Counted from the first letter of the stretch, positions 28,801 to 40,567 are shown. The stretch: 64,000 nt of DNA from Nitrosomonadales bacterium (GCA_016208015.1 JACQYW010000008.1:186001-250000); one strand, 5' to 3'. The notes: generated by a model from the sequence alone, not told the origin. A program made the numbers and translations.

Positions 28801-29108
28801 GTTCCACCTCTTTCGCGTAAGGATGCCAAGGGCATCGGCTCGACGCTAAAGTAGCAGTTCGGCTTTGGCGCCAAGCGTGGAATAAAGGTGGAAAAACAGG
28901 CCAATTTGAAACGGATGGGTAAAGAACCCGGGGGAATGGCTTATTTCAATTGTTTTTCTGCATCGGCTCAACAAATCCTTCGTCTGGTCGCGGACTGACG
29001 GACAGCACCGCCGGTCCGAGCAGTTTTGGAATGTCAGCCCAGCGATAGACTGCGAATGCATGCACGCAAAACCTCATTTGTTCATCCGCACCGCAGCGAT
29101 GCGCTGCG
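28801..29108. other. Spacer without a supported gene
   Basis: 308 bp between guaA and the coiled-coil gene, both on the minus strand. It should hold the promoter of the coiled-coil gene and the guaA 3' end. Short open frames exist on both strands but lack ribosome-binding sites and family features. No tRNA, strong terminator or clear repeat was seen. Confidence 0.6.
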
Positions 29109-30689
29109 TCATTCCCATTCGATGGTCGCGGGCGGCTTGCCGGAGATGTCGTATACCACGCGGTTGATACCGCGTACTTCGTTGATGATACGGTTGGAGA
29201 CCTTTCCCAGCAGTTCATAAGGCAGATGCGCCCAGTGCGCGGTCATGAAATCCTGCGTCTGCACCGCACGCAACGAAACCACCCATTCGTAGGTACGCCC
29301 GTCGCCCATCACGCCGACCGACTTCACCGGCAGGAACACGGTGAAGGCCTGCGAGGTCTTGTCGTACCAGCTCTTGCCATCGGCGTCCTTGGTGTTGCGC
29401 AGTTCTTCGATGAAGATCGCATCGGCGCGGCGCAGCAGTTCTGCATATTCGCGCTTCACCTCACCGAGGATACGCACGCCCAGACCGGGACCCGGGAAAG
29501 GATGGCGATAGACCATGTCTGCCGGCAATCCCAGCGCCACTCCAAGTTCGCGTACTTCGTCCTTGAACAGTTCGCGCAACGGTTCCAGCAGCTTAAGATG
29601 CATGGATTCCGGCAGTCCGCCGACGTTGTGGTGCGACTTGATCGTGTGTGCCTTCTTGGTCTTGCCGCCGGCGGATTCGATCACGTCCGGATAGATGGTG
29701 CCTTGCGCCAGCCACTTGGCCTGCTTCAGCTTGGCCGACTCGCGCTGGAACACCTCGACGAATTCGCGCCCGATGATCTTGCGTTTCTGCTCCGGGTCGG
29801 TGACTCCCGTCAGATGTTTCATGAACTCGCCGCTGGCATCGACACGGATGACTTTCATGTGCAGATTATTGGCGAAAGTCTCCATCACCTGATCGCCTTC
29901 GTGCAGACGCAGCAGTCCGTTATCCACGAACACGCAAATGAGCTGGTCGCCGATAGCACGGTGGATCAGCGCCGCCGCCACCGAGGAATCCACGCCGCCC
30001 GAAAGACCGAGGATCACCTCTTCGCTGCCCACCTGCGCCTTGATCTTCGCCACCGCTTCGCCGATGTAGTCCGGCATGTTCCAGTCCTGGCCGCAGCCGC
30101 AGACGTCATGCACGAAACGAGCGATGATGGCCTTGCCCTGGTAGGTATGCGTGACTTCCGGGTGGAACTGCACCGCGTAGTAACGGCGCGACTCGTCGGC
30201 CATCGCGGCAAACGGTGTCGCCTCGTTGGAAGCGATGGCCGTAAAGCCAGGCGGCAGTGCTGTCACCTTGTCGCCGTGACTCATCCACACATCGAGCAGG
30301 CCGTGGCCTTGCGCGTTGGTCTTGTCCTGGATGCCATCGAACAGTTTGGAGTGTCCCTGCGCGCGGATCTCGGCATAACCGAACTCGCGCACCTTGCCAC
30401 TTTCGACCTTGCCGCCCAGTTGCGCCGCCATGGTCTGCATGCCGTAGCAAATACCGAATACCGGCACCTTGAGATCGAACACGACTTGCGGTGCTTTCGG
30501 CGTCTCTTCCTCATAAACGGAATTCGGTCCGCCGGACAGGATGATGCCCGCAGGATCGAAGGCGCGGATATCCGCCTCACTCATGTCCCAAGGATGCAGT
30601 TCGCAATAGACATGCGTCTCGCGCACGCGGCGGGCGATGAGCTGGGTGTACTGGGAACCGAAATCGAGGATGAGGATTTTCTTGTGCAT
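29109..30689 (-). CDS. guaA: GMP synthase (glutamine-hydrolysing)
   Basis: 526 residues, full length. The class I glutamine amidotransferase domain (1-200) has the Cys nucleophile in [10 protein letters not shown] and the His-Glu pair in [10 protein letters not shown]. The ATP-pyrophosphatase domain has the P-loop [13 protein letters not shown], and the C-terminal dimerisation domain ends PPATIEWE, as in most GuaA proteins. It converts XMP to GMP. It lies 65 bp after guaB, separated by a palindromic repeat. Confidence 0.98.
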   Translation of the reverse strand: MHKKILILDFGSQYTQLIARRVRETHVYCELHPWDMSEADIRAFDPAGIILSGGPNSVYEEETPKAPQVVFDLKVPVFGICYGMQTMAAQLGGKVESGKVREFGYAEIRAQGHSKLFDGIQDKTNAQGHGLLDVWMSHGDKVTALPPGFTAIASNEATPFAAMADESRRYYAVQFHPEVTHTYQGKAIIARFVHDVCGCGQDWNMPDYIGEAVAKIKAQVGSEEVILGLSGGVDSSVAAALIHRAIGDQLICVFVDNGLLRLHEGDQVMETFANNLHMKVIRVDASGEFMKHLTGVTDPEQKRKIIGREFVEVFQRESAKLKQAKWLAQGTIYPDVIESAGGKTKKAHTIKSHHNVGGLPESMHLKLLEPLRELFKDEVRELGVALGLPADMVYRHPFPGPGLGVRILGEVKREYAELLRRADAIFIEELRNTKDADGKSWYDKTSQAFTVFLPVKSVGVMGDGRTYEWVVSLRAVQTQDFMTAHWAHLPYELLGKVSNRIINEVRGINRVVYDISGKPPATIEWE

Positions 30690-30699
30690 GGTTTTTTTG

Positions 30700-30749
30700 A
30701 GGATACGGGATACAGGATACAGAACGGCTATTCCTGCATCCCGTATCCT
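30700..30749. repeat. Inverted repeat between guaB and guaA
   Basis: 18-bp arms at 30700-30717 and 30732-30749 are inverted copies with one mismatch (core AGGATACGGGAT), with a 14-base centre. It fills most of the guaB-guaA gap. On the minus strand seven A residues, not T, follow, so it is not a canonical terminator for guaB; an mRNA-stabilising or dispersed repeat is more likely. Confidence 0.75.
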
Positions 30750-30754
30750 GAATC

Positions 30755-32307
<1,553 letters not shown>

Positions 32308-32341
32308 TCAAAACTTGTCCGCAGACCGCAGAGCTATTCCC

Positions 32342-33007
32342 TTACTTGCCTTTCCTGCCCATCACATAGATCAGATATTCAAAAAAGACCTCGCACCAGC
32401 TCTGGTCATTGTCCTTCAGGTTCATCAACAGCTTGTTCACATCGCTGATCGGCCAGTTGGGATTGAAACGCACCAGCATCTCCTGTGGGTAGACCGGAAG
32501 CATCTGGAGCAACTGGTCCCCCTGTTTGTTGATCTCCTTGAGCATCAGGGCCAGATCCTTGTCCGAATCGATCTCGGCCGTGATATCCCCATAAGTCCTG
32601 GGGTGCTGTTTGGTGTATTCGATGAAATTGCTCAATAGATAGAAGAACTCGCTTTTGTTGTTCTCCGTCACCGAATCACCCAGCACGAAGGGCAATACGG
32701 TCAGTTCCAGCCAGTAATACTTCAATTTCGGATTCATCCGCTTGCTGACACCGATGTAGCCTTTGCGCTCCTGCGCCCGTTGGATGCAATCATCGAGGAT
32801 CATCTTGTCGGAGGCTCTGGTCACCAAGTCGACATCCTTGAGTACGATAGGCTTGACCATGAAGAAATCGGGGAAGTCGTCGAACAACTTCCCCGAATTC
32901 TGATGTGCGCGGTAATAGGAACGGAACAAACGGAGAACCAGATCCTGGTTCTTATCGACCAGATAGTAGTCCTGATTGACGCTGGCAGGCGGTTGTATAT
33001 TTGACAT
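32342..33007 (-). CDS. Hypothetical protein, soluble, unknown family
   Basis: 221 residues without signal peptide or membrane segments, rich in aromatic and charged residues (YYLVDKNQDLVLRLFRSYYRAH, PKLKYYWLELTVLPFVLGDS). Codon use and base composition match the neighbours, and the frame is full-length with no competing frame, so it is probably real. It sits 126 bp upstream of guaB on the same strand. No domain was recognised. Confidence 0.7.
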   Translation of the reverse strand: MSNIQPPASVNQDYYLVDKNQDLVLRLFRSYYRAHQNSGKLFDDFPDFFMVKPIVLKDVDLVTRASDKMILDDCIQRAQERKGYIGVSKRMNPKLKYYWLELTVLPFVLGDSVTENNKSEFFYLLSNFIEYTKQHPRTYGDITAEIDSDKDLALMLKEINKQGDQLLQMLPVYPQEMLVRFNPNWPISDVNKLLMNLKDNDQSWCEVFFEYLIYVMGRKGK

Positions 33008-33142
33008 TCGGCTTGCTACTCCGCTGGTTGTCGTTCCGTAGCCCCCGCTTCCGGGAACTTGCGTAAAACTCGGGCGCTATCATAAATTGACGCGGGACAA
33101 ATTAACAGCTAGTTTCGCAACCGTCATTTTACGGAGAATGTC

Positions 33143-33595
33143 ATGAAACATCTGTTAACCATTATTGCATTGGCGCTGATCGGGCTGAATGCCCATGCCG
33201 GACTGAATAAATGGGTTGATGCAGAAGGCAAAGTGCACTATTCGGACACCCCGCCGCCTGAAGTCAAAACGGAATCAGTGCGCAATATTTCCGGAAAAGG
33301 CCAAGTCGAGGCCCCTGCCAGTTACTCGCCGAAAAGCATCGCCGAGCGGGAAGCCGATCTGAGGAAATCAAAACTGGAGAAAGAAGAGTCTGCGCAAAAG
33401 AAGTCGCTACAAGACGCAGAAATGGGAACAAAGAAACGCAACTGCGAAAATGCTCGTCACAATGAACGTGCTATTGAGGAAGGCTCGCGAATCTCCACCT
33501 ATGACGAGAAGGGTGAACGTACCTACCTTGACGATGATGCGCGCGCTCAGCGTCTGGAGGAAGCCCGTAAAGCGATTGCCGCCAACTGCAACTAG
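33143..33595 (+). CDS. DUF4124-domain exported protein
   Basis: 150 residues. A signal peptide (MKHLLTIIALALIGLNAHA) is followed at once by the DUF4124 core NKWVDAEGKVHYSDTPPP, a small exported domain common in proteobacteria. The C-terminal part is charged and helical (AEREADLRKSKLEKEE) with two cysteines. Function is unknown. A GGAG site precedes the ATG. Its stop codon overlaps the smc stop on the opposite strand, with no room for a terminator. Confidence 0.85.
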   Translation: MKHLLTIIALALIGLNAHAGLNKWVDAEGKVHYSDTPPPEVKTESVRNISGKGQVEAPASYSPKSIAEREADLRKSKLEKEESAQKKSLQDAEMGTKKRNCENARHNERAIEEGSRISTYDEKGERTYLDDDARAQRLEEARKAIAANCN

Positions 33596-36500
33596 GCGCT
33601 GACCACAGCGGCTTTGCCGCCGCTGTCCTCGCTCAACTTCATCGCTTCCTCGATATCCACCGATACCACCTTGGAAACGCCGCGCTCCTGCATGGTCACC
33701 CCGATCAGCTGCTGCGCCATCTCCATGGTGATCTTGTTGTGGCTGATGTAGACGAACTGGGTCTTGTCCGACATCTTCTGGATCAGTTTGCACAAGCGCT
33801 CGGTATTGGTGTCGTCCAGCGGCGCATCCACCTCGTCCAGCACGCAAAACGGCGCCGGGTTGAGCTGGAACAGGGAGAACACCAGCGCGATGGCAGTCAG
33901 CGCCTTTTCGCCGCCTGACAGCAGGTGGATGGAGGCGTTTTTCTTGCCGGGCGGATGCGCCATCACCTGCACGCCGCTGTCGAGGATCTCGTCGCCGGTC
34001 AGCACCAGCTTGGCATCGCCGCCGCCGAACAGGATAGGGAACAGCTCGGACAGGTGGCGGTTCACCTCTTCGTAAGTCGCCATCAACAGGTCGCGCGATT
34101 CCTTGTCGATGCGGCGGATGGCATCTTCCAGGGTCTCGATCGCCTCGTTCAAGTCTTTTGCCTGCGCATCCAGATAGGTCTTGCGCTCCTGCGCCGACTG
34201 CAATTCTTCCAGCGCCGCCAGATTCACTGCGCCCAGCGCCGTGATCTCGTTGCCGAGGCGCGTCAATTCGTTCTGTAGCCCACCCGCCTTGGCGCCTTCG
34301 ATCAGCGGCAGCAGCGGCTCTTCGTCTACACCCAGCAACTGCTCCGCCCACTGCTCGTACTGGATGCGCGCTTCCTGCTCCTTCAGCGTGATCTCGCTCA
34401 CCTTCTCGCGCAACGGGTGCAGCTTCTGCTCGCAGGCCATGCGCTCCTGTTCCATACGGTTCAGGTTCAGCGTGGCGTTTTCCAGGTTGTTGCGCGCCTC
34501 CGCCAACACCTGCTCGTGCACCTGGCGCTGTTGCAACGCGGCCTGCAATTGCTGGTCCGCATCGCCCTCGCTCAGATTCGCCTGCTCGTTGCGGCTGTGC
34601 GCCAGCGCTTCTTCAAGTTGCGTCAGCGTTTCGCCTTGCTGCCTCAGGTTCTGCTCCAGGTCGGCCAGCTTCTCCGCACAGGTCTTGGCGAAGAAACGCG
34701 CTTCCTGCAATTCGTGCTGCGCCTTTTGCGCGCGGTCGCGCTGCTCGCGCAGCAGGTTGTCCTGCGTGCCGGATTGCTGCCGCGCCTGATCGCTTTCCGC
34801 CTGCTGCGACGCCAGCTTTTCGCGCTGGATCTCCATCTGCTCGGCAATCTCCTGCATCTGGCGCTGTTCGTTGTTCACGCGCTCGGCCAGCTCTTCCAGT
34901 TCCTGCGCGATCTGCACGTTGCGTTCCTGCGTGCGTTCGTTGGCCTGGGTCAGTTTCAGGATCTGCATCTGCAAGCCGTGCTGGCGCTGCTGCAAATCGC
35001 TGGCGGAACTGCGCAGCGGCGCAATGCGTCCCTCGACCGAGTGATAGGCCTCTTCTGCCGCCGCGGACTGCTGCTTGCCCTGCTCCAGTGCCGCGTCGCG
35101 CTGCTGCGTTTCCTGCTGTAGTTGCTCGATCTCGCGCTGGCGCGCCAGCACGCCGTGCAACTGGCTATCCGGCGCATGGAACAGCACGCTGTGCGCGCCG
35201 ACCAGATGCCCCTGCGCCGTCACCAGCCAGGCGCCGGCCGGCAGGTTGTTGCGCTGACTCAGCGCTTCGTTCAAGTTTGCCACGGCATACACGCCCGCCA
35301 GCCAATCCTCCACCACGGGTGCCGCCTGCGCATCCTGACAGCGCACGTAGTTGGCGAGCGGGGTCAAACCGGACTGTGCCGCAGTCTGGCCGGAATGCAT
35401 GCCGTCAGCCGCATACACCGCCAGTTTGGCGGGCGGCGCATCGCTCCAGTTGGCCGCATCTTCCAGGCGCGGCAGCGCCAGCGCGTTGATGCGTTCGCGC
35501 AACACCGCTTCCAGCGCGTCTTCCCAGCCTTGATCGATGCTGATGGATTGCCACAGGCGCGGCGCGCTATCCAGTTGGTGCTGCGTGAGCCATGCCTTCA
35601 GATTCTTGTCGTTGTCGAGTTGCGCCTGCAACTGCTGCAGGGCGTTCAGGCGCGCCTCGGTTTGCGCCAACTGGCGTCCCAGTTCCTGCACCGCATCGCG
35701 CTGCCGGCGGCGCTCGGCATCGGCCAGCGGCAGGCGTCCCTGCAATTCGGCCAACTGTTGCTGCTGCATCTCGTACTCGGCCTGCATCTCGGCGAGTTGT
35801 TGCTGGTTCTGCTGCAGCAGTTCGATGTCCACCTGCGGCAGGTTGTCGCGCTCCAGCATCAGGCGCGAACGGCGGCTGTCCAGTTGCTGCACGTTGCCCT
35901 GCACATGGCCGCGCTGGGTCTCGAAAATCTGGAGTTGTTGCTGGATCAGCATCTGCTCGCGCTGCATCGCGTTGAGGCGCTCCTGCGCCACGCGTGCCGC
36001 CTCTTCCACCTGCGGCAGGCTTTGCGCCTCAATCTCGCTCCGGTTCTCGCAGGTCGCCACGCGCACGGCGGCGTCTTCCTGTTGTTGCTGCCAGTGCGTG
36101 CGCAGGGTGCGCAGGCCCTGCAACTGGGTCTGCTGCTGTGCGATCTGGCGTTCGCCGTTCTGGATCTGTTGCGACAGGCGGTTGCGCTGTTCGGTGATGA
36201 AGGATATCTGCTGCTCCAGACGCAACACCTCGGCATTGCTCGCATACAGCTCGCCCTGTTTTGCATGCAGCGCATCGGACAAACCGAAATGCTCGCTGCG
36301 CGAGGTCTCCAGCTTGGCCTCGACTTCGCGCAGCTTGGCGATCTCGGCTTCGAGATCGTTCTTGGTCTTCTCGACTTGCTGCGCCAAGCGTACCCGCCGC
36401 GCCTCGGCTTCCTGCTTGTTCACCAGCCACAGCAGTTTTTGCGTGGTCTCGCGCCGCGCTTCCAGTTCGCGGTAGGTCTTGGCCACCTCGGCCTGTCCGC

Positions 36501-37125
36501 CCAGATGCACCAGTTGTTTGTCGAGTTCCTGCAGGATGTCGCTGACGCGCAGCAGGTTGTCGCGCGTGTCGCCCAGACGCAGTTCGGTCTCGCGGCGGCG
36601 GTCGCGGTATTTTGAGACGCCCGCCGCTTCTTCGAGGAACACTCGCAGTTCCTCGGGCTTGGCCTCGATGATCCGCGAGATCATGCCCTGCTCGATGATG
36701 GCGTAGGCCCGCGCGCCGACGCCGGTGCCGAGGAAGATGTCGGTGATGTCCTTGCGGCGGACGTTCTGGTTGTTGATGTAGTAGCTGGAATCGCCGTCGC
36801 GCTGCAGCACGCGCTTGATGGAGATCTCGGCATAGGTCGCCCACTGGCCGCCGACCTTGCCCAGAGAATTGTCGAACACCAGTTCGACGCTGGCGCGGGC
36901 GACGGGCTTGCGTGTGCCGGCACCGTTAAAGATCACGTCCTGCATGGATTCGCCGCGCAGCGCCGAGGCACGCGACTCGCCCAGCACCCAGCGCAAGGCG
37001 TCGATGACGTTGGACTTGCCGCAACCGTTGGGGCCGACGATGCCCACAAGCTGCCCGGGCAGCGAGATATGGGTGGGATCAACGAAGGACTTGAAACCGG
37101 CTAACTTTATATGGGCGAGACGCAA
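33592..37125 (-). CDS. smc: Chromosome segregation ATPase SMC
   Basis: 1177 residues, full length. Walker A GPNGCGKSN is at about residues 32-40. Long coiled-coil arms flank a hinge (about 510-640, including PLANYVRCQDAQAAPVVEDWL). The C-terminal half-ATPase has the signature LSGGEKALTAIAL and Walker B PFCVLDEVDAPLDDTN. SMC with ScpAB condenses and organises the chromosome; scpAB are not in the window. Presence of a true SMC rather than MukB is expected for a betaproteobacterium. Confidence 0.97.
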   Translation of the reverse strand: MRLAHIKLAGFKSFVDPTHISLPGQLVGIVGPNGCGKSNVIDALRWVLGESRASALRGESMQDVIFNGAGTRKPVARASVELVFDNSLGKVGGQWATYAEISIKRVLQRDGDSSYYINNQNVRRKDITDIFLGTGVGARAYAIIEQGMISRIIEAKPEELRVFLEEAAGVSKYRDRRRETELRLGDTRDNLLRVSDILQELDKQLVHLGGQAEVAKTYRELEARRETTQKLLWLVNKQEAEARRVRLAQQVEKTKNDLEAEIAKLREVEAKLETSRSEHFGLSDALHAKQGELYASNAEVLRLEQQISFITEQRNRLSQQIQNGERQIAQQQTQLQGLRTLRTHWQQQQEDAAVRVATCENRSEIEAQSLPQVEEAARVAQERLNAMQREQMLIQQQLQIFETQRGHVQGNVQQLDSRRSRLMLERDNLPQVDIELLQQNQQQLAEMQAEYEMQQQQLAELQGRLPLADAERRRQRDAVQELGRQLAQTEARLNALQQLQAQLDNDKNLKAWLTQHQLDSAPRLWQSISIDQGWEDALEAVLRERINALALPRLEDAANWSDAPPAKLAVYAADGMHSGQTAAQSGLTPLANYVRCQDAQAAPVVEDWLAGVYAVANLNEALSQRNNLPAGAWLVTAQGHLVGAHSVLFHAPDSQLHGVLARQREIEQLQQETQQRDAALEQGKQQSAAAEEAYHSVEGRIAPLRSSASDLQQRQHGLQMQILKLTQANERTQERNVQIAQELEELAERVNNEQRQMQEIAEQMEIQREKLASQQAESDQARQQSGTQDNLLREQRDRAQKAQHELQEARFFAKTCAEKLADLEQNLRQQGETLTQLEEALAHSRNEQANLSEGDADQQLQAALQQRQVHEQVLAEARNNLENATLNLNRMEQERMACEQKLHPLREKVSEITLKEQEARIQYEQWAEQLLGVDEEPLLPLIEGAKAGGLQNELTRLGNEITALGAVNLAALEELQSAQERKTYLDAQAKDLNEAIETLEDAIRRIDKESRDLLMATYEEVNRHLSELFPILFGGGDAKLVLTGDEILDSGVQVMAHPPGKKNASIHLLSGGEKALTAIALVFSLFQLNPAPFCVLDEVDAPLDDTNTERLCKLIQKMSDKTQFVYISHNKITMEMAQQLIGVTMQERGVSKVVSVDIEEAMKLSEDSGGKAAVVSA

Positions 37126-37143
37126 TTTGATTCAGGCTGACGA

Positions 37144-37149
37144 TATAAT
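37144..37149 (+). promoter_or_regulatory. queF -10 box
   Basis: TATAAT in the context GATATAATGCGCC, 37 bp before the queF ATG in the 60-bp smc/queF spacer. No good -35 is seen at 16-18 bp. No preQ1 riboswitch pattern was found here. Confidence 0.5.
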
Positions 37150-37185
37150 GCGCCGCATTCTAACTGAACCCGGGCACCTCACCAA

Positions 37186-37605
37186 ATGACCACCCAACCC
37201 ACTAAGGCATTAGAGACTTTTCCCAACCCGCAGACCAAACGCGACTATCACATCCACATGGAGATCCCGGAATTCACCTGTTTGTGCCCCAAGACCGGCC
37301 AGCCGGACTTCGCCACGCTGATCCTGGATTACATCGCCGACGAGCAATGCGTGGAGTTGAAGAGTCTTAAGCTCTACATCTGGTCGTTCCGCAACGAGGG
37401 GCATTTCCATGAGGACGTGACCAACCGCGTGCTGGACGACCTGGTCGCCGCCACCCAGCCGCGTTTCATGCGCCTGACCGCCAAGTTCTATGTGCGCGGC
37501 GGCATCTTCACCAATGTGGTGGCCGAACACCGCAAACCCGGCTGGCAGCCCGCGCCGCTGGTCGACCTGACGCAGTTCTCGGCGCAATCCAACACGCGCG
37601 GATAG
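37186..37605 (+). CDS. queF: NADPH-dependent 7-cyano-7-deazaguanine reductase QueF, short type
   Basis: 139 residues, the unimodular QueF form. Cys34 in [11 protein letters not shown] forms the thioimide with preQ0, Asp41 is the proton donor, and the QueF motif with [20 protein letters not shown] binds NADPH and substrate. It makes preQ1 for the tRNA nucleoside queuosine. It is divergent from smc and ends 8 bp from the convergent GGEEF gene. Confidence 0.95.
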   Translation: MTTQPTKALETFPNPQTKRDYHIHMEIPEFTCLCPKTGQPDFATLILDYIADEQCVELKSLKLYIWSFRNEGHFHEDVTNRVLDDLVAATQPRFMRLTAKFYVRGGIFTNVVAEHRKPGWQPAPLVDLTQFSAQSNTRG

Positions 37606-37613
37606 GCTGTACG

Positions 37614-39323
37614 TCAGCCCGGATCATTCAAGTTGTGATTGGACGAGCGCACACAGTTGCGGCCTGCATCCTTTGCCGAATATAGTGCCCTGTCCACCTG
37701 CTGCAGCATCGCATCCAGTGTCTGCGGCGTCTCTGGATGATGGGCACCAATGCTGGCAGTGAACGAGAACGAGCGCGAACCCGTGTCGATCCGCAAGGAC
37801 TGTATCGCCTCGCGGATACGCTCTGCGATCGGGATCAGCTCATCCTCATTGCATTCCGGCAGCAGCAGGATGAACTCTTCCCCGCCCCAGCGACCGACAT
37901 GATCGTAGCTCCGCTTCATGGAACGCAGCACATTCGCCGCCGCGCACAGGGCGAGATCGCCAGCTTCATGGCCATAGGTATCGTTGACTTGTTTGAAATG
38001 ATCCAGATCCAGCAGCAATAGCCCCATTGAGCCGCCCTGGCGGGCCTGACGAGCGACCTCTTTTTCCAGCTTGTCCATCATGCCGCGCCGATTGAGCAGA
38101 CCGGTCAGGTAGTCGATCTCGGTCAACCTCTGCAAGTCCTCGGTGCGTTCTTTCACTTTTCGCTCCAGTTCTTCATTGGTATTTCGCACGAACTCGACCA
38201 TGCGCCAGAATGAACGGGAAAGAACCGAAATCTCGCCTTTACCCACGATCGGTGGCTCGGCCTCGTAGTTGCCTTGCTGGATCTGCTCGGTAGCCTTGGT
38301 CAGCCTGTGGATCGGACGCAATACCCAATGACTCAACAGCAGTCCCAACAGCAGCAATCCCAGCAGGAATATGCTTCCGAACACCAGCGGCAACCAGGTA
38401 AACCCCTGGATCACCTTCAGACTTTTCTCATCCATCAGGGTCAGGTCGAACCACCCCACTTCGGGAAGATATGAGATACCGAGCAGCCGCCTTTCACCCC
38501 GATAATCCACCCACAGGGTAGCCACCTCACCTGCATGGTGTTCCAGATAAGCCGCCGTCTGTCGCAACTTCTCGATATCAGCAGGGTTCTTCAGCAGGAC
38601 GTCGATCCTGATCCGCTCCCCCACTGTCTTGGCGATACTGGCATAGTCGATCAGCGCGGGATCGGCAGAAAGCTGGATGGCCATGCTCTTGTCGACAAAG
38701 AAGGTCTCCACGCCTTTCTGATTGATATCCACGCTTTCTTTCAGGAACTCGGTCAGGTCGATGCCGGTGCCGATCACGCCAAGCGCCTCGTCACCGTTCT
38801 TGAGCAACACATTGATCCAGACTTTCACCACGCCCAGATGGACATCCGGATCGAGATTGACCTGATAGTCCGAGCCATCCTTCAGTGTCGCGAAGAACCA
38901 ATAATCGTTCTTTTCGTGCGGTGAGAGGGTGTACCGGTATTGCCTGCCCAAATACTGTCCTGCCGCATCGTTGAAGTAGTAGTTCCCGCTACGGGCGAAT
39001 GCCGCGAAATAACTGTGATCACGAAAGACATAGCGATAACGCTCCAAAACCTTGGTCGCCCGGCGTCTCACTTCCGCGTCATCCTCGTGCAACGCCATCT
39101 CGATCAGAGCGGGTTCGAGCGCCATCTGTCGGGCCAGCTTGATCTCGCGGATCAGCGGGGAAAGCGTACGATGTTTATCGAACAGCACCTGCCGTTCGGC
39201 GAACTGCCGTCCCCATTGCTGATTGATCTCGTGAACCATGTCCCTGAACACCAGCCATGAGATCACGCTGTAGCTCAGAAAAATGGCCGACATCAGCAAA
39301 TAGAATCTCGTACTCAGCTTCAT
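37614..39323 (-). CDS. Membrane diguanylate cyclase (dCache-HAMP-GGEEF)
   Basis: 569 residues from the ATG at 39323, which overlaps the upstream HD-GYP stop as ATGA; an in-frame extension to 39368 lies inside that gene. Two membrane helices (about 7-29 and 320-345) flank a periplasmic dCache-like sensor domain (motifs YWFFATLKDGSDYQVNLD and GVIGTGIDLTEFL). HAMP and a short coiled coil lead into a GGDEF domain with active GGEEF and the RxxD inhibitory site (RSYD) five residues before it. It should make cyclic-di-GMP with product inhibition. It is the last gene of a four-gene signalling operon. Confidence 0.9.
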   Translation of the reverse strand: MKLSTRFYLLMSAIFLSYSVISWLVFRDMVHEINQQWGRQFAERQVLFDKHRTLSPLIREIKLARQMALEPALIEMALHEDDAEVRRRATKVLERYRYVFRDHSYFAAFARSGNYYFNDAAGQYLGRQYRYTLSPHEKNDYWFFATLKDGSDYQVNLDPDVHLGVVKVWINVLLKNGDEALGVIGTGIDLTEFLKESVDINQKGVETFFVDKSMAIQLSADPALIDYASIAKTVGERIRIDVLLKNPADIEKLRQTAAYLEHHAGEVATLWVDYRGERRLLGISYLPEVGWFDLTLMDEKSLKVIQGFTWLPLVFGSIFLLGLLLLGLLLSHWVLRPIHRLTKATEQIQQGNYEAEPPIVGKGEISVLSRSFWRMVEFVRNTNEELERKVKERTEDLQRLTEIDYLTGLLNRRGMMDKLEKEVARQARQGGSMGLLLLDLDHFKQVNDTYGHEAGDLALCAAANVLRSMKRSYDHVGRWGGEEFILLLPECNEDELIPIAERIREAIQSLRIDTGSRSFSFTASIGAHHPETPQTLDAMLQQVDRALYSAKDAGRNCVRSSNHNLNDPG

Positions 39324-40567
39324 CTTATCGCCTTCCCGACCGGTTGGTTCACGGCGGCATTCCAGCATGCCGACAGATTCTGCTCGACCATCGAAACGAC
39401 CTGTTCGTCCAGTTTTCCGGCATCTGCCTGGACCTTGAGCAGCAGCATGATCACCTGCTCCTCGAGTGGCCCGCGGTAGGGTCGCCGTTGCGCGAGTGCC
39501 TGGAACACATCGGATACGGCGACGATACGCGCCTCAAGCGAGAGGTCGGCTCCCATGATGCGATTTGGATATCCCGTGCCATCCATGCGTTCATGATGTT
39601 GCAACGCCCACAGACTGACCTGCTCCAAACCGCGGATGTTTCTCAGGATGCTGTATGTATCAAAACAATGCCTCCGCATGATGATGGTCTCTGTTTCATT
39701 CAGTTTGTCCGGTTTTTCCAGCAACTCATCCGGCACGCGCAGCTTGCCGATATCGTGCAGCAATCCCACCAGCTCCAGCATCTCGCAGGTCTCCTGCGGC
39801 AACTTGAACAGACCGCCGAGGTAACGCGCCAGATTGGCCACCCCGTCGGAGTGCTGCTTGGTGAACGGGCTTTTCGCATCGACGATACTGGAAAAGACAT
39901 GGACCAGACTGCGCAATTCATCGAACTCCATGGTCCGGTCCGGATAATGCGACAGCCAGGTCGCCAGATAGCTGTTGACGTTATCGCTTTCCAGCGTGAA
40001 CCAGAAAACCTCCGAATTTGATACTTCCATGAAGGCATCGACCAGTTCTGGGCAGAACCAGTCACCGCGATGGTCGTATATCTTGCGTCTGATCTCTTCC
40101 TTGCCCAGCAGAATATCCTGCTTGCCCGCTATCCAGCCCAGCGACAACACATCCACGCGGTCGACCATGTAGATGCAGTTCGCCCGCAGCTTCACTTCCT
40201 GCGGCAGATCCATATCCTGGAGCACCGACCAATGGGTATGGTGGTGCAAAATCGTGTCCGCCAGCGGTTTCAGCAAAGGGCTGCCGGCCAGCATGTCCGC
40301 CCCCAATTTGCAGTGTTCTGCCTCGCTCTCCCATGCCATCTGCGTCAATTTGGCGTGCACCATCGTTTTGGAAACGCCGCTGTCGTGCAGAATCGCCGCC
40401 TGAAACAGATCGTCCAGCAAAGGGGCGCTCCAACCCAGCCGTTTGCCGCACTCGGTGGCCATATAAGCGACGCGCTTGCCGTGGTGGATATGCGTCACCC
40501 CCACCAGATCGAGCGCATCGGAAAGGGAGTAGAGCGCCTCATGCAGATTGACGTTATAAGTAGACAT
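39320..40567 (-). CDS. HD-GYP cyclic-di-GMP phosphodiesterase
   Basis: 415 residues from the ATG at 40567 (GGTGGTGAG upstream); an ATG 12 bp further upstream is possible. The first half contains a degenerate HD-like domain (HHGKRVAYMATECGKRLG, ILHDSGVSKTMVHAKL). The second is a full HD-GYP: QHSDGVANLARYLGG, HDIGKLRVPDELLEKP, HHERMDGTGYPNRIMG. All metal ligands look present. There is no transmembrane segment, so it acts in the cytoplasm. It probably hydrolyses cyclic-di-GMP to GMP, opposing the cyclase directly downstream. Confidence 0.88.
   Translation of the reverse strand: MSTYNVNLHEALYSLSDALDLVGVTHIHHGKRVAYMATECGKRLGWSAPLLDDLFQAAILHDSGVSKTMVHAKLTQMAWESEAEHCKLGADMLAGSPLLKPLADTILHHHTHWSVLQDMDLPQEVKLRANCIYMVDRVDVLSLGWIAGKQDILLGKEEIRRKIYDHRGDWFCPELVDAFMEVSNSEVFWFTLESDNVNSYLATWLSHYPDRTMEFDELRSLVHVFSSIVDAKSPFTKQHSDGVANLARYLGGLFKLPQETCEMLELVGLLHDIGKLRVPDELLEKPDKLNETETIIMRRHCFDTYSILRNIRGLEQVSLWALQHHERMDGTGYPNRIMGADLSLEARIVAVSDVFQALAQRRPYRGPLEEQVIMLLLKVQADAGKLDEQVVSMVEQNLSACWNAAVNQPVGKAIR

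Noticed and set aside
26797..28849. Long plus-strand open frames opposite the coiled-coil gene
   Set aside because: They are products of the repetitive Ala/Glu codons read in reverse (Ser/Cys/Phe-rich). The minus-strand frame has the start site, the terminator and a sensible membrane segment.
28846..29218. Short minus-strand frames between guaA and the coiled-coil gene (one ends PDEGFVEPMQKNN)
   Set aside because: They overlap the guaA 3' end, lack ribosome-binding sites and show no family pattern. A decayed gene end is possible but unsupported.
37126..37185. preQ1 riboswitch before queF
   Set aside because: The 60-bp spacer has a -10 box but not the C-rich loop and A-rich tail of preQ1 aptamers.
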